Assembly (NCBI GenBank): GCA_020073385.1
Contig: JAIQFH010000006.1
Span: 124,001 to 188,000 of the forward strand
Direction of reading: 5' to 3'
Source: Terriglobia bacterium
GTDB lineage: Bacteria > Acidobacteriota > Terriglobia > Terriglobales > Acidobacteriaceae
DNA: 64,000 nucleotides
Below the pieces are notes generated by a model that had not been told where the DNA came from, made no database searches, and saw only the letters and a program-made list of their open reading frames with translations. Position 1 is the first letter of the stretch; every line of letters starts with the position of its first letter. Positions 26,091-35,419 of this stretch are shown one piece after another. Both the position numbers and the translations under genes were made by a program.

Positions 26091-26309
26091 CTACGCACAT
26101 GCCTTACGGAAGGTCTGGATCAAGCGCCGGAAGTCCTCATCAGGCAGATGTTCAGTGATCATCATCTTGTAATTGTTTGGCGTACCTTTCATCATCCTCT
26201 TGTATTCACCCCACGTCAGCTCTATGACTTTGACTTTCTTCCTGTCACGTTTCGCTTTGCGTGCATATGCAAGCGCAGCTTTGAGCTTGTCTTCCTGTTC
26301 AATGGTCAT
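26091..26309 (-). CDS. Small lysine-rich protein of the element
   Basis: 72 residues (TIEQEDKLKAALAYARKAKRDRKKVKVIELTWGEYKRMMKG, ending DEDFRRLIQTFRKACA), helical and basic. GAGGAAC lies 7 bases before the ATG. It lies 130 bases upstream of the integrase gene on the same strand. Size and place would fit an excisionase or small DNA-binding protein, but no motif confirms this. Confidence 0.55.
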   Translation of the reverse strand: MTIEQEDKLKAALAYARKAKRDRKKVKVIELTWGEYKRMMKGTPNNYKMMITEHLPDEDFRRLIQTFRKACA

Positions 26310-27536
26310 CGGTTCCTCTGCGCCGTCGCGACGATGGGGAGTTCGGAGCGCGAGCGTGCGCCTTCAATTTGATTTGGGATTTGGCAACGTTGTAGGTCGC
26401 TGCCGACCATCCAGCTGGTTAACGCGCTGTTGCGCTCCGCCGTGTGCGTTGGGAACGATCACCGGTACGGCGATTCCACAGACCGGTCCTGAACATCATG
26501 CCACGCAACATGGAGCAGCGCAATACCACGTTCGTAACAGTTACCTTCCCAATGGGGTGGATACAAGCGCGTTCCGACCGGCTGAATCATTGCGTTGATC
26601 TCATCGTGCACGATGCGTTGAAGAACCTGCGGTCAGTGTCTTCCAGATAGAAGGCGCCAAAGTTCAGAATCTTGACCTGCCCACGAGGAAGGCCCAAGCA
26701 CGCACTGTTGCGTTCGTCTGCGAGTTGAGGTGGGTGGCGATGAACGGCTTATTTAGACTTGCGGTCAGTGTCTTCCAGATAGAAGGCGCGGAGACGAAGG
26801 ACACGCTGCGCATCGCAACGGTCGCAAGGTATCCAACGTCAAGGTCTTGAATCCGAGAGTTGAGCAGCTTGTACCGTTCGTCGCTGAACTCATCTTCGCT
26901 CGCGGAGACGAGCGCCGCCACCAGCCAGAATGCGAATCTCCTGCTGACCGTAGTTGCGCTTGATCCACGTCAAACTTGCCGTTCTGCAACAACGCACTGC
27001 GCGAACGGTCGCCTTTGTCCAGAAAGTCCGTTGACTCGCCCAGTATTAGGACACCCAACGCTCACAGAGAACTGGTCTCAGTGACATTCCTGTAGGCTGA
27101 GACACATTCCGCTCCGTGCCGAAGAGAATGGACGGCTTTGTCTATGATCCGGAGAAGCCGTATGAACGCCGGTCTCAGGAACCGGCGAGTTCAGCACGCA
27201 ACGTGTGGAAGGACGTGAATCCCAGACCGATTGCCAGCCCATGTGATGATCCCATAGCTAACGAACTGTGTGAATGTTGGGGTGATTTGGTCGCGGCTAT
27301 AGCCGGGGAGCAAAACGCAAGCGATTGCGGGTTGTCCACGAGTTCGAACTCAATGCTGGGAGGTGCATTCTGCAGGTTGGGATTGGCAGTCGCCGGTTCT
27401 CGTTGTCCCGGATCATAGGTGGGAGGTGCGTGCGTGCGGGCAGGAGTCGAGTGGTGCGGATTGCGCTTTGTAGGGCAAAGTAGGTTCGTTCGGACGGGTG
27501 CGTGGTGAGGCGTGCGGCTCATTTTCGGGGAGCGCT
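26310..27536. other. Gene-poor stretch with decayed coding remnants
   Basis: No intact gene is supportable. On the minus strand around 26600-27060 there are short broken pieces, one of which (GAFYLEDTDRRFF, at about 26630) mirrors the FFLNDTDRRFF motif of the element's own primase-helicase, suggesting a decayed second helicase of that family. Two 30-base direct repeats (26628, 26760) cover this motif. Confidence 0.4.
26628..26789. repeat. 30-base direct repeat, two copies (26628-26657 and 26760-26789)
   Basis: Both copies begin TGCGGTCAGTGTCTTCCAGA and end in AGAAGGCGC, and they are identical over 30 bases with starts 132 bases apart (a multiple of three). On the minus strand each encodes AFYLEDTDR. 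They probably arose by duplication within a former helicase gene. Confidence 0.6.
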
Positions 27537-27783
27537 CCAAGCTCACCCAAGCTTTGCGGTACAAAGCGACTCATTCTAACGCGAGTCACCCGGCTTGGTA
27601 GCTTGGGTAGCTTGGGTAAAAGCCGACACTGACGGGCTAGGAATATTATGTTTATAATAAGACCTTTTTTCTCCCTCCTTTTATTACTAATCTATCCAAG
27701 CTCTCCAAGCTCTCCAAGCTCAATATGATGTCTACAGCACGAAAATGAGCTTGGGTAAAATATCCATCCAAGCCTTCCAAGCT
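27537..27783. repeat. Iteron cluster around an AT-rich core, candidate replication origin
   Basis: About eleven copies of AGCTTGG or its complement CCAAGCT. Tandem AGCTTGGGT lies at 27600 and 27609; three tandem CCAAGCTCT at 27696, 27705 and 27714; further copies at 27537, 27547, 27592 (GGCTTGGT), 27748, 27768 and 27777. Opposed arrays flank an AT-rich tract at 27640-27695 (for example ATTATGTTTATAATAAG), conspicuous in GC-rich DNA. The region lies upstream of the primase-helicase gene, as expected of an origin bound by that protein. The next 300 bases, to 28098, show no gene. Confidence 0.65.
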
Positions 27784-28098
27784 ATCAGTCACTTAGCGCG
27801 CACCCGTCTCCTGCCCAGAGTCGAGCCTACCAACCACGCAAAGCGCACCTTGCAACCATTTCCTGTCTCACATACTCGACTAATGACCACCGCAGCATGG
27901 CAATTACAGGCGAAAATAATCGTAGACTTGCACGGCTGTAATTTGGCATAATCGAATTGATAGATTGAAGCGTTCGGAAACGGGCGATTCTCTTAGCGAA
28001 GCCTACGCTCCTTCGGAAGTCAGAAGGTCTGGCAGAGAAGTTCCGGAGTATCGGGACGCCACGTAACGGTGGAACTCTGAACCAGAAAGGCATCGCAG

Positions 28099-28380
28099 AT
28101 GCAAACTGAAGAAGTTGTTGACCCTACCCTGAGCAGTTCTTCCCGCTCGTATTCCACCTGTGATCTAGACTTCGCTGCCACGATGATCATGGAAGGCACT
28201 CTCACGCTCGCCGGTTGGGACCCATCCCTAGACGGTAGGCGCGTTGAGTTCCGCTTTGCTGATCCCGAAGGCAAAGGTCCGCGTCTAGAGATGGAGTTCC
28301 AGAACTCCCACGCGCTTCGCCTGTTCAACGTACGCAAGAGTCTAGTAAACAAAACGCGTGACGTGCTCCGTCGCCGGTAG
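28099..28380 (+). CDS. Small DUF5659-like protein
   Basis: 93 residues. YSTCDLDFAATMIMEGTLTLAGWDPSLDGRRVEFRFADPEG and a helix with LFNVRKSLVNKTRDVLRRR fit DUF5659, a family I know from phages and mobile elements beside primase genes. It is the first gene of the rightward run and ends 22 bases before the primase-helicase start. The function is unknown. Confidence 0.6.
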   Translation: MQTEEVVDPTLSSSSRSYSTCDLDFAATMIMEGTLTLAGWDPSLDGRRVEFRFADPEGKGPRLEMEFQNSHALRLFNVRKSLVNKTRDVLRRR

Positions 28381-28402
28381 TTCACCACTCAAAGGGAGAA
28401 CT

Positions 28403-30520
28403 ATGGCCAAACGTCACCCAGCCCAAGACTTCTTCCTGTCCCGGCTCGCCGCGTCCGGCGTGACGGAGGAACAGGCGCGTCTCAGTGGCGTTGTTCCAGC
28501 CACGAAGGACGAAGCGCGCAAGACGTTCCCCAAACTACCGGAGATCATCACGGACCTTGGCATGCTGATCCGGTATTCCGCTAGCGCATGCCGATATCGC
28601 TGCAACTGGGACCGCAAGCCCAAGTACCTACAACCCAAAGGCTCCGGCTCGTTGTTGTTCTTCCCGAAGGTCAAGCTTCTCGATTGGGAGAAGGTATTAG
28701 CCAGCGACCGTCCTATCTACATCGTGGAAGGCGAGCTGAAAGCGCTCGCGCTCTGCCTGAACGGCTTCGCTGCGATTGGGATAGGTGGAGTCAACAGCTT
28801 CGTCCAGCATGGGGTCATTCATCCTGAGCTGGTCAAGTTCTTCAAAGATCGTGTTGTCTATGTAGTATTCGATTCGGACGCGGAGAATAATCCCAACGTC
28901 GCCGTTGCAGCCGCGAAGTTGCAAGTGGAGATCACTGATGCCGGTGGTACTCCGATGCTAATCCGCATACCGTTCATCGATGGGGACGAGTATGACAAGG
29001 ACAAAACCGGCGTGGACACCTTCCTTCGTATTGAAGGCGCACGAGCCTTCGATGAGCTGGACAAAGAGGATTTTGAACTCGCCAAGCGCATGTTGGAATT
29101 CAACAGGCGATACGTCCAATGTGAGTCTCCCGCATCCGTGATTCGCATACCGAAGCAGACCGTGGAGCCGGAGAACCTGCGTCAGTGGTCGCCGGAGCGG
29201 TTCTTCAACTTCGTTGAATCGGCTGCCGGTAAGGTGAGGATCGAGGATGGAGTCAATAAGGACGGAACGATCAAGCACAAAACTGTGCGAGCTTCCGAAC
29301 ACTGGGTTAAGGATTACGCCGGTCGCAATCTCGTGAACTGCATGACGTTCCGTCCCGGTCCGGTGGGATTGGAGCCGGAGCGTTACATAACCGAGAACGG
29401 CGAGCGCAAGCTCAATCTGTGGTCCGGCTGGAACGCGGAGCCGGTTCGTGATGATGAACTCGTGAAGCCATTCCTAGCGTTGCTGCTCCACTCATTCAGC
29501 CGGGAGACAGATAAGGTTAGACAGGAATTGTTACTAGAGTTCACGCTCAGCTGGATGGCGTATCCCATCCAGCATCCGGGAGCCATTCTAGAGCAAGCGC
29601 TTGCCTTCGTTGGCGTACAAGGCTCCGGCAAGACTCTCCCGTTCAGCCTCTACGGTCAGTTATACGGCGCATCATTCCTAGTTGTGGGAGAGGACCAGCT
29701 GCAATCGAATTTCAACAGTTGGGTTGCCAACCGTCTGTTCATTCTCGGAGAGGAGATTACTGGCGAGAAAAACAACCGGCAGTATGCCAACAAGTTGAAG
29801 ACCATGATCACGGGCAAGAATGTGATCATCAACACCAAGTACGTCCCGGAGTACAAACTTCCCAATTATGCCAACTACGCTTTCACAACGAACGATTATG
29901 ACGCCTTCTTCCTGAACGATACTGACCGCAGGTTCTTCATCAGTCGTACTCCGGAAGTACAATTGGTCTCCGCGTTGGGGCTGGAGAAAGTCAAGTATCT
30001 AGACGAGACATGGCGACGGGATCAGCGCTGCCTCAACGCTCTCATGCATTACTTACTCCACTACAAAATTGATCCAAAGGTGTACAAACCTGCCGGGATT
30101 GATCCTCCGCGAACCGAAGCCAAGGCTCACATGATGCTGACGAGTATGAATGCAGCGCAACGCTGGCTGAAAGAATTCACAGAGGATGAGGACAAACGCC
30201 GCAATACATTCACCAACAAGGTCCGGACCTTGTTCCGCTCGGAGGATTTGTTCAATCAGTTCGATGTAGACAAAAAGCAGAAGCATGGAATGACGGATAA
30301 GGCATTCACCAACGCTCTTGTAGATCGTTTCTATAAGCCTTTGACGTATCCGGTTGATGGTTGCAAGGTCCGTACAGAAAAGGTTGGGACCAACGGCGAG
30401 TTCACGCTCAAGGAGATGAAGCTGAACCTTTGGGCTATCCAGCCGCAGTACGGAGGACCGGAGCGGACGTTGAACAAGAAGAGCGCTGCCGCAATCTGGA
30501 ACGAGGAGAACACCAAGTGA
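28403..30520 (+). CDS. Primase-helicase: Toprim (DUF3854-like) plus DUF5906/D5-like helicase
   Basis: 705 residues from the ATG at 28403 (GGGAGAA 6 bases upstream). The N-terminal Toprim-like region has IYIVEGELKALALCLNGF and VVYVVFDSDAENNP (about residues 100-160). The C-terminal helicase has Walker A AFVGVQGSGKTLPF, Walker B-like NRLFILGEEITGEKN and sensor NYAFTTNDYDAFFLNDTDRRFF. Such proteins prime and unwind DNA for autonomous phage, plasmid or satellite replication. The iterons at 27537-27783 are its likely target. Confidence 0.85.
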   Translation: MAKRHPAQDFFLSRLAASGVTEEQARLSGVVPATKDEARKTFPKLPEIITDLGMLIRYSASACRYRCNWDRKPKYLQPKGSGSLLFFPKVKLLDWEKVLASDRPIYIVEGELKALALCLNGFAAIGIGGVNSFVQHGVIHPELVKFFKDRVVYVVFDSDAENNPNVAVAAAKLQVEITDAGGTPMLIRIPFIDGDEYDKDKTGVDTFLRIEGARAFDELDKEDFELAKRMLEFNRRYVQCESPASVIRIPKQTVEPENLRQWSPERFFNFVESAAGKVRIEDGVNKDGTIKHKTVRASEHWVKDYAGRNLVNCMTFRPGPVGLEPERYITENGERKLNLWSGWNAEPVRDDELVKPFLALLLHSFSRETDKVRQELLLEFTLSWMAYPIQHPGAILEQALAFVGVQGSGKTLPFSLYGQLYGASFLVVGEDQLQSNFNSWVANRLFILGEEITGEKNNRQYANKLKTMITGKNVIINTKYVPEYKLPNYANYAFTTNDYDAFFLNDTDRRFFISRTPEVQLVSALGLEKVKYLDETWRRDQRCLNALMHYLLHYKIDPKVYKPAGIDPPRTEAKAHMMLTSMNAAQRWLKEFTEDEDKRRNTFTNKVRTLFRSEDLFNQFDVDKKQKHGMTDKAFTNALVDRFYKPLTYPVDGCKVRTEKVGTNGEFTLKEMKLNLWAIQPQYGGPERTLNKKSAAAIWNEENTK

Positions 30521-31044
30521 GCCGGAGACCACAGGACAAACCACAAACCAAGCTTCGTATGCAATCGCGACGAGCGCGTGCCTTGCAGCTGTTCAAACAG
30601 GGCAAGAGCACACGCGAAGCTTCGAAGATTCTGAAGTCCGAAGGCTTCCCGAAGGCTTCCCAGTCCACCGTCAGTTGTGACCTTCGCTCGTTGCAAGCTG
30701 ACTTCGCTGAGATCGTACCGCAGGAAAGACAGGCTGCATACGAGGAGTTGAAAGCGCTCAAACAGATGATCACTTCGTCCGATGACCTCCGGACCGGCGA
30801 AGCGATCAAGCTGCTGCTGGAGACGCATGACCGGCTGAGCAGACTCTTAGGACTTGACGCACCCAACAAGACCATCAGCGCCAAGATTGACGCCACCGTG
30901 GACCCGGAGAAGCTGCAAGGTTATCGCAAGTTTGTAGTCGAAACGCAGTTGCTATCTAGGGAACAACTCGAAGCCGTCTATCAGTACGCTCGCTCGCTGA
31001 GACCGGCTCCGGCTCCCATATCTCTCAAAGGAGAATTGCAATGA
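30517..31044 (+). CDS. Helix-turn-helix protein, probable small terminase subunit
   Basis: 175 residues from a GTG that overlaps the helicase stop (GTGA), with GAGGAG 8 bases upstream. RARALQLFKQGKSTREASKILKSEGFPKASQSTVSCDLRSLQADF is a helix-turn-helix of the terminase small-subunit or phage regulator type. The rest is helical. Its position two genes before the large terminase supports a DNA-recognition subunit of the packaging motor; a regulatory role is the alternative. Confidence 0.6.
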   Translation: MSRRPQDKPQTKLRMQSRRARALQLFKQGKSTREASKILKSEGFPKASQSTVSCDLRSLQADFAEIVPQERQAAYEELKALKQMITSSDDLRTGEAIKLLLETHDRLSRLLGLDAPNKTISAKIDATVDPEKLQGYRKFVVETQLLSREQLEAVYQYARSLRPAPAPISLKGELQ

Positions 31045-31589
31045 GCAGAACGTTCCAAGATGTAGTTAACGAACTCAACAACGAGGTCAAACAAACTCGC
31101 GGGCAACTTCGCGTGGCGTATGTGAAGTATGGGTATGTGGACGGCGATCACGTCTGGGTTGGTTCTGTTATGGAAGCCAAGGATACGCCGTTGGCTCCCT
31201 ACATTGTATGGGATGAAGAGAATCAGGTGTTTGAATACCGTCCTCCCAAATACTGGAACAGTGTAGTGCCTCCATACTGGGCTGATCGAAATCAGACCTT
31301 CTGGTTTGACGTCATACAACCGCATGAGATTGTCACAAGCAAAACATTCGATGCTGTACGTGACTTAGCTGGTTACCACCTTCGACTCATGATTCTAGTC
31401 TCCCGAAGAGAAGCGAAGGTCAAGGATGGAAGGTCAATCCATGAAATCGAGCGAGCGAAGGCGAAGGTGAAGGATTTGAACAAGGCTATGCGAGTGTTAT
31501 GCGAGGCCAAGAACAATTGGGCTGAGATCAAACGTTCTCCCAGAACAGAAGGAGCGCGTGACCGAAGGACACGTAAACAACCTGCGTGA
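31041..31589 (+). CDS. Uncharacterised element protein
   Basis: 182 residues starting at an ATG that overlaps the previous stop (ATGA). The N-terminal half is tryptophan- and tyrosine-rich (YVKYGYVDGDHVWVGSVMEAKD, YIVWDEENQVFEYRPPKYWNSVVPPYW); the C-terminal third is basic and helical. I do not recognise the family. The overlap places it in the packaging operon. Confidence 0.55.
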   Translation: MSRTFQDVVNELNNEVKQTRGQLRVAYVKYGYVDGDHVWVGSVMEAKDTPLAPYIVWDEENQVFEYRPPKYWNSVVPPYWADRNQTFWFDVIQPHEIVTSKTFDAVRDLAGYHLRLMILVSRREAKVKDGRSIHEIERAKAKVKDLNKAMRVLCEAKNNWAEIKRSPRTEGARDRRTRKQPA

Positions 31590-31660
31590 GTGGCTGAAGA
31601 GTCCTCACATAGACGAACGTCAACGGCAGTACAACCTGAGAGTAATTGAGAGGTGGGAAC

Positions 31661-33202
31661 GTGAGACTGATAGACTTCGCAACACTAGCACGACCGGGAT
31701 GGAAGTTCGATTGGCACCATCGGCTGACGTTCGACTTACTAGAACGTTGCGCGCTGGAGCCGGACTTTCCCAGCGTGCTGGTGTCCATGCCTCCCGGAAG
31801 CGCTAAGACGGAGACGGTGGCGATCATCTTCCCGGCTTGGTGCATAGCGCACGATCCACTCAAGGAGAAGATCATCTCACTGAGCAATGCAGCCAACCTG
31901 TCTCAGATGGCGTGCACCAACGTGCAGCGGATTCTCCTCCAGCCGCAAGTGGCGGAGCACTTCCCGCTGGAGTTCGATAAATGCACCCAGACGGAGTTCA
32001 CCATCGTGGGGAGCGATGGCAGACCGGCGATGTATGCAGTTCCACTTGGAGGCTCCGTCACCGGTGCTCGCGCTCGAATCCTGATCTATGACGACTTGGT
32101 CAAGAGTCTCGAAGTTGCGTTGAGCGAAGTACAGCTGTCCAGCATCAACGCGGAGTTCTCTGCGGTGGCGGAGACGCGCATACTGCCCGGAGGAAAGATT
32201 GTCGGCATCGGTACTCGCTGGAGCCTGAAGGACGTTCACGAGCAGCTGTTGCAGCGAGCGCGCAACGGAGGGCGCCCATTCATCTTCCTGAACCTAGCGG
32301 CCACGAACGACTCCGGCGAAGCCTCTTGGCTATATGACAGCCGGACGAACGAGCATCAGTACTTCGAACCGTACAAAGCTTTGGCGAAAATTCCCGGCCA
32401 GCCGTACTCGTTCACGCGAGCCGATTATGACGGTAAGCGAGCGGACCTGGGCAACGCACTATTCGAGACGCTGTATCAGGGCAATCCGACTTCGCAGCTG
32501 GACGCCTTGTTCCCAGCGGACGGTTGGACCATGTTGGAGGAAGGCTTCAACACGGATGACATAGCCTTCGTCATCACCAGCTGGGATACCAGTACCGGCA
32601 AGAGTTCCGACTACAGCGCCAACGTCACCATCTTGGTGATGAATGATGGTAGCGTCCGAGTCGATGACGTGTGGACCGGCAAGCCACAATTCGCCGACCT
32701 AATGGGCATCATCATGCACCGATACAGCATGATCAGCCAGCGCTACCATCACGTTCCGCTGTTGGTGATTGAAGATAGTTCCAGCGGTACGCAAGCGCTG
32801 CAACTTCTACAGACGCAAGCACCGGACGTTCCGGTCTATGTAGCCAAAGCCGTCAAGTCCAAAGTCATACGCGCTCAAGGTGTAACTCCGCTGACGCGCT
32901 CCGGTCGCGTGGGAGTACCGAAGAATGCTCCGTGGCGTCAATCGTTCATCAGCCATATGGCTCAGTTCCCGGTCGGACGGAACGATGACGTTTGCGACGC
33001 CTTCACTCATGCTTGCAAGGCGTTGCTGACCAAGGATGAGTTCCACCGCGTAGACAACTGGCAGCGGACTCCGGGACGGTTGCTGAGCGCGGAGGAACAG
33101 GAGCGAGCACTGCGGCGAGAGATGGAGCAGGAGTATCTGGACGGCGTGGCATTCGGAATCAGTGTTATTGACTCAGAACTAGACGAGGTGGACCGTGGCT
33201 AA
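31661..33202 (+). CDS. Phage terminase large subunit
   Basis: About 513 residues from a GTG preceded by AGAGGTGG; a TTG at 31646 would add five. The ATPase half has a Walker A-like SMPPGSAKTETV and Walker B ARILIYDDLV. The nuclease half has the acidic residues of an RNase H fold: TSWDTSTGKSSDYSANV, LLVIEDSSSGTQALQLL and GRNDDVCDAFTHAC. It cuts and translocates DNA into a capsid. No portal or capsid gene follows, so it would have to act on another phage's procapsid. Confidence 0.9.
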   Translation: MRLIDFATLARPGWKFDWHHRLTFDLLERCALEPDFPSVLVSMPPGSAKTETVAIIFPAWCIAHDPLKEKIISLSNAANLSQMACTNVQRILLQPQVAEHFPLEFDKCTQTEFTIVGSDGRPAMYAVPLGGSVTGARARILIYDDLVKSLEVALSEVQLSSINAEFSAVAETRILPGGKIVGIGTRWSLKDVHEQLLQRARNGGRPFIFLNLAATNDSGEASWLYDSRTNEHQYFEPYKALAKIPGQPYSFTRADYDGKRADLGNALFETLYQGNPTSQLDALFPADGWTMLEEGFNTDDIAFVITSWDTSTGKSSDYSANVTILVMNDGSVRVDDVWTGKPQFADLMGIIMHRYSMISQRYHHVPLLVIEDSSSGTQALQLLQTQAPDVPVYVAKAVKSKVIRAQGVTPLTRSGRVGVPKNAPWRQSFISHMAQFPVGRNDDVCDAFTHACKALLTKDEFHRVDNWQRTPGRLLSAEEQERALRREMEQEYLDGVAFGISVIDSELDEVDRG

Positions 33203-33512
33203 AAAGTCAGTATCGCAACTTGTAGAGGAAGATTTGCAGCAGCTCCGGCAGGACGAGTACCGGGATGCACTGTCTGCGGCTCGCGCTCGTAAAGAAGCGA
33301 AGGCGCAGCAAGCGGAAGCTCACGTCATCGTGGACGAAATCAGCGACGTGCTGCGCGAGCACAAGATTGACCCCAACACCAAACAAGGCTTCCGGCGATT
33401 CGTGCAGTTGATAGGACGGAGAGTCATGAGCGCTGCGAGCGGTGGCGGATACGCTCGCACGCTATCCGGCGAAGAAGATGAACTGGACTTCAGCAAGAAA
33501 CGTAGTTGGTAG
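33195..33512 (+). CDS. Small charged protein of the element
   Basis: 105 residues from a GTG overlapping the terminase end by 8 bases, with GAGGTG upstream. It is highly charged and helical (SQLVEEDLQQLRQDEYRDALSAARARKEAKAQQAEAH) with a C-terminal GFRRFVQLIGRRVMSAASGG. No known family; perhaps a packaging accessory protein. Confidence 0.5.
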   Translation: MAKKSVSQLVEEDLQQLRQDEYRDALSAARARKEAKAQQAEAHVIVDEISDVLREHKIDPNTKQGFRRFVQLIGRRVMSAASGGGYARTLSGEEDELDFSKKRSW

Positions 33513-33545
33513 GCGACCAAATTCAAAATCGAAGGAGAAAGCACA

Positions 33546-33896
33546 ATGAGGAAAGTAACGCGCAAGCAATGGCAGGAAGGTGTGACGGCGTATCAGTCAT
33601 ACCAGAAGAAGGTGAACAACAAGACCATCAGCGTGGTTGATGCTGAGAAGTTCTTGTCCAAGGTCGCCACTGTGGATGAAGTGGTCCGGGAGACCATCAA
33701 GCCGGAGAAACGTCGCGTCACCATCAACGAGACTTCCGGCAAGCCGGAGGAGTTCAGGCCGGACTTCGGTCTGCTCGGCCTGAAGCCGGAAGAAGCCAAG
33801 ATTGCCAACCAGGAGACGGGCAACACCAACCCAGCGACCATGACGAACCAAGATTGGTCCAACATCTTCGATAGGAGCAACCGCAATGGCCGATAG
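33546..33896 (+). CDS. Small protein of the element
   Basis: 116 residues after a clear GAAGGAGAAA site. It has a basic N terminus (RKVTRKQWQEGVTAYQSYQKK) and a polar, asparagine-rich tail. The family is unknown. It overlaps the next gene by 11 bases, so the two are coupled. Confidence 0.5.
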   Translation: MRKVTRKQWQEGVTAYQSYQKKVNNKTISVVDAEKFLSKVATVDEVVRETIKPEKRRVTINETSGKPEEFRPDFGLLGLKPEEAKIANQETGNTNPATMTNQDWSNIFDRSNRNGR

Positions 33897-34347
33897 CATC
33901 TTGACACCCTGCAACGCAGTAGACACCAACAAGCTGGCGAAGCAAATGAAAGCGCAGTTTGACGCCCAGCCCAAGATTGACAACCGAACTGCGGAGGACT
34001 TGAAGATTGAACTCCGTGGTTTGACTGACCGCATGGAGAGTCACGAGGAGTTGCGTGACAACGGCGAAGAACAGCTCAAGGAGTTGCGTGACCGATTCGC
34101 CGCCAAGACCAATGCCTTGAACGTGGCCAGGGACATGGTGAAGGTCCAGCCACGGTTGCGTGGTGACATTCGGGACTTGGAACGCGCAATCGAAGGTCTA
34201 ACGGAGGAGATCAAAGACGGGGAAGCATTCGTCAAGCGCCACTCCAACATCGCGGATGATTTGGCGAAGAAGATCAAAGCCTTTGATCACAAACGGCTGA
34301 AGCAACTCGAAGCGCAGGAGAAAGTATTGCAGCAAGCTGGTCTTTAG
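33886..34347 (+). CDS. Coiled-coil protein of the element
   Basis: 153 residues, nearly all helical with heptad repeats (ELRGLTDRMESHEELRDNGEEQLKELRDRF, IRDLERAIEGLTEEIKDGEAF). Size and shape recall phage scaffolds or satellite proteins that redirect capsid assembly, which would suit an element that lacks its own capsid. That is speculation; no sequence motif supports it. Confidence 0.5.
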   Translation: MADSILTPCNAVDTNKLAKQMKAQFDAQPKIDNRTAEDLKIELRGLTDRMESHEELRDNGEEQLKELRDRFAAKTNALNVARDMVKVQPRLRGDIRDLERAIEGLTEEIKDGEAFVKRHSNIADDLAKKIKAFDHKRLKQLEAQEKVLQQAGL

Positions 34348-34512
34348 AGATGTAGCGCAGCTGTCCTAGTCTCGGGACAGTTGTACTTCACTCCAACGCG
34401 AGGAGCCGGGGAGCCGGGATTCGCGTGGCGGTCTTGGATGCACCGACCTTCATGGAAGCATCCACTTGGGAGCCGGGACTTTCCTCTGGGTTCGCGGCTC
34501 CCACTTTTAACT

Positions 34513-34746
34513 ATGAGCAAACAAATTGCAGTAATGACGCTGAAGGAAGCCGTGGACTCGCTCCAGCGAGCGCTCACGCTATTGGACGCGAAGGACGCGG
34601 AGATTAGGTATCTGAACAACTTGAATCTGGAACTCCGAGAACAACGCGAGCAATTCAAGGAGATGGCAGCCAAGCTGATGGTCAAGAAGTCGGACGAGCG
34701 TCAACGGCTCCGGGACATGCCATGCTGTTCCGATTTGATCCATTGA
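34513..34746 (+). CDS. Small coiled-coil protein of the element
   Basis: 77 residues (SKQIAVMTLKEAVDSLQRALTLLDAKDAEIRYLNNLNLELREQREQF), a leucine-zipper-like helix. No ribosome-binding site is evident, and GC-rich GAGCCGGGA repeats precede it. The family is unknown. Confidence 0.4.
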   Translation: MSKQIAVMTLKEAVDSLQRALTLLDAKDAEIRYLNNLNLELREQREQFKEMAAKLMVKKSDERQRLRDMPCCSDLIH

Positions 34747-34748
34747 GA

Positions 34749-34913
34749 TTCACGGACGCTGGCGGCGAACCTGCCCCCAAGCGCGTCCGTGAAGGCTGGG
34801 TACACCGGCTCCGTTATCCTTGGCGGAGCCGGTTCGAAGATTCGCTGACCTGACCAGCCAGCGAAGTCGGGAGTTGGCTGAGCCATTTGAAGGGTGGCCA
34901 GAACCAACTCCCG
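34749..34913 (+). other. Three successive strong hairpins, possible structured RNA or terminator array
   Basis: Perfect inverted repeats follow one another: TTCACGGACGC/GCGTCCGTGAA (34749, 34783), ACCGGCTCCG/CGGAGCCGGT (34804, 34824) and CGGGAGTTGG/CCAACTCCCG (34869, 34904). None has a T-run, so ordinary terminators are unlikely. Nothing codes in 34747-35102. Confidence 0.45.
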
Positions 34914-35102
34914 GCATTTAGGTTTGCTGGACGCCACGCCAGCAATGAACGGGACGCGGTGGGCTCCAGCCAGTCCACCGCCCTCCCCGTTTTACCCACC
35001 TTTGCTGTCGGTTAACCCTACGTTACCTTTGCGCTCTTTGACCCTGCAAACGTTCCGTCTATGATCCTCCTGTTGATCAACTGATCAATAACGGAGGAGA
35101 CA

Positions 35103-35354
35103 ATGGCAAAGCAAATTCAAGACACGCAAGACTCAATCTGGACGCTGGTGAAGCAACCCAAGGACGGCGACGGCTGCGGTGGAGCGCGTCTCGCGATATG
35201 CAGGGTGTTGGCGAAGGCTCCGGGCAAGCGCATGAAGCGCTCGAAGCTGGCTGGGCTGGTCGCGAAGGCTCGCGTGTCTCGGCAGGATTCGAATTACCTT
35301 CTTAGTCTCAAGAAGAAGTTCCTCGTGGACGGTGGCTGGATCACCGTTCGTTAA
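35103..35354 (+). CDS. Small basic, winged-helix-like protein of the element
   Basis: 83 residues with GGAGGAGACA before the ATG. ARLAICRVLAKAPGKRMKRSKLAGLVAKARVSRQDSNYLLSLKKKFLVDGGWITVR reads like a small winged helix. It may be a regulator of the element; no closer family was recognised. Confidence 0.5.
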   Translation: MAKQIQDTQDSIWTLVKQPKDGDGCGGARLAICRVLAKAPGKRMKRSKLAGLVAKARVSRQDSNYLLSLKKKFLVDGGWITVR

Positions 35355-35419
35355 CCGGCTCGCGTCCCGGCTGGAACCGGAGCGCGAGCCTAACCGCAAG
35401 GCACATATGGAGGTGCCCG

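Noticed and set aside
27600-27720. CRISPR-like short repeats
   Set aside because: Repeat units are 9 bases and directly adjacent, with no spacers and no cas genes; they fit iterons.
31558-31806. 82-codon frame between the unknown protein and the large terminase
   Set aside because: It overlaps both neighbours; the second half is plainly the terminase in another frame. A short true gene here cannot be fully excluded.
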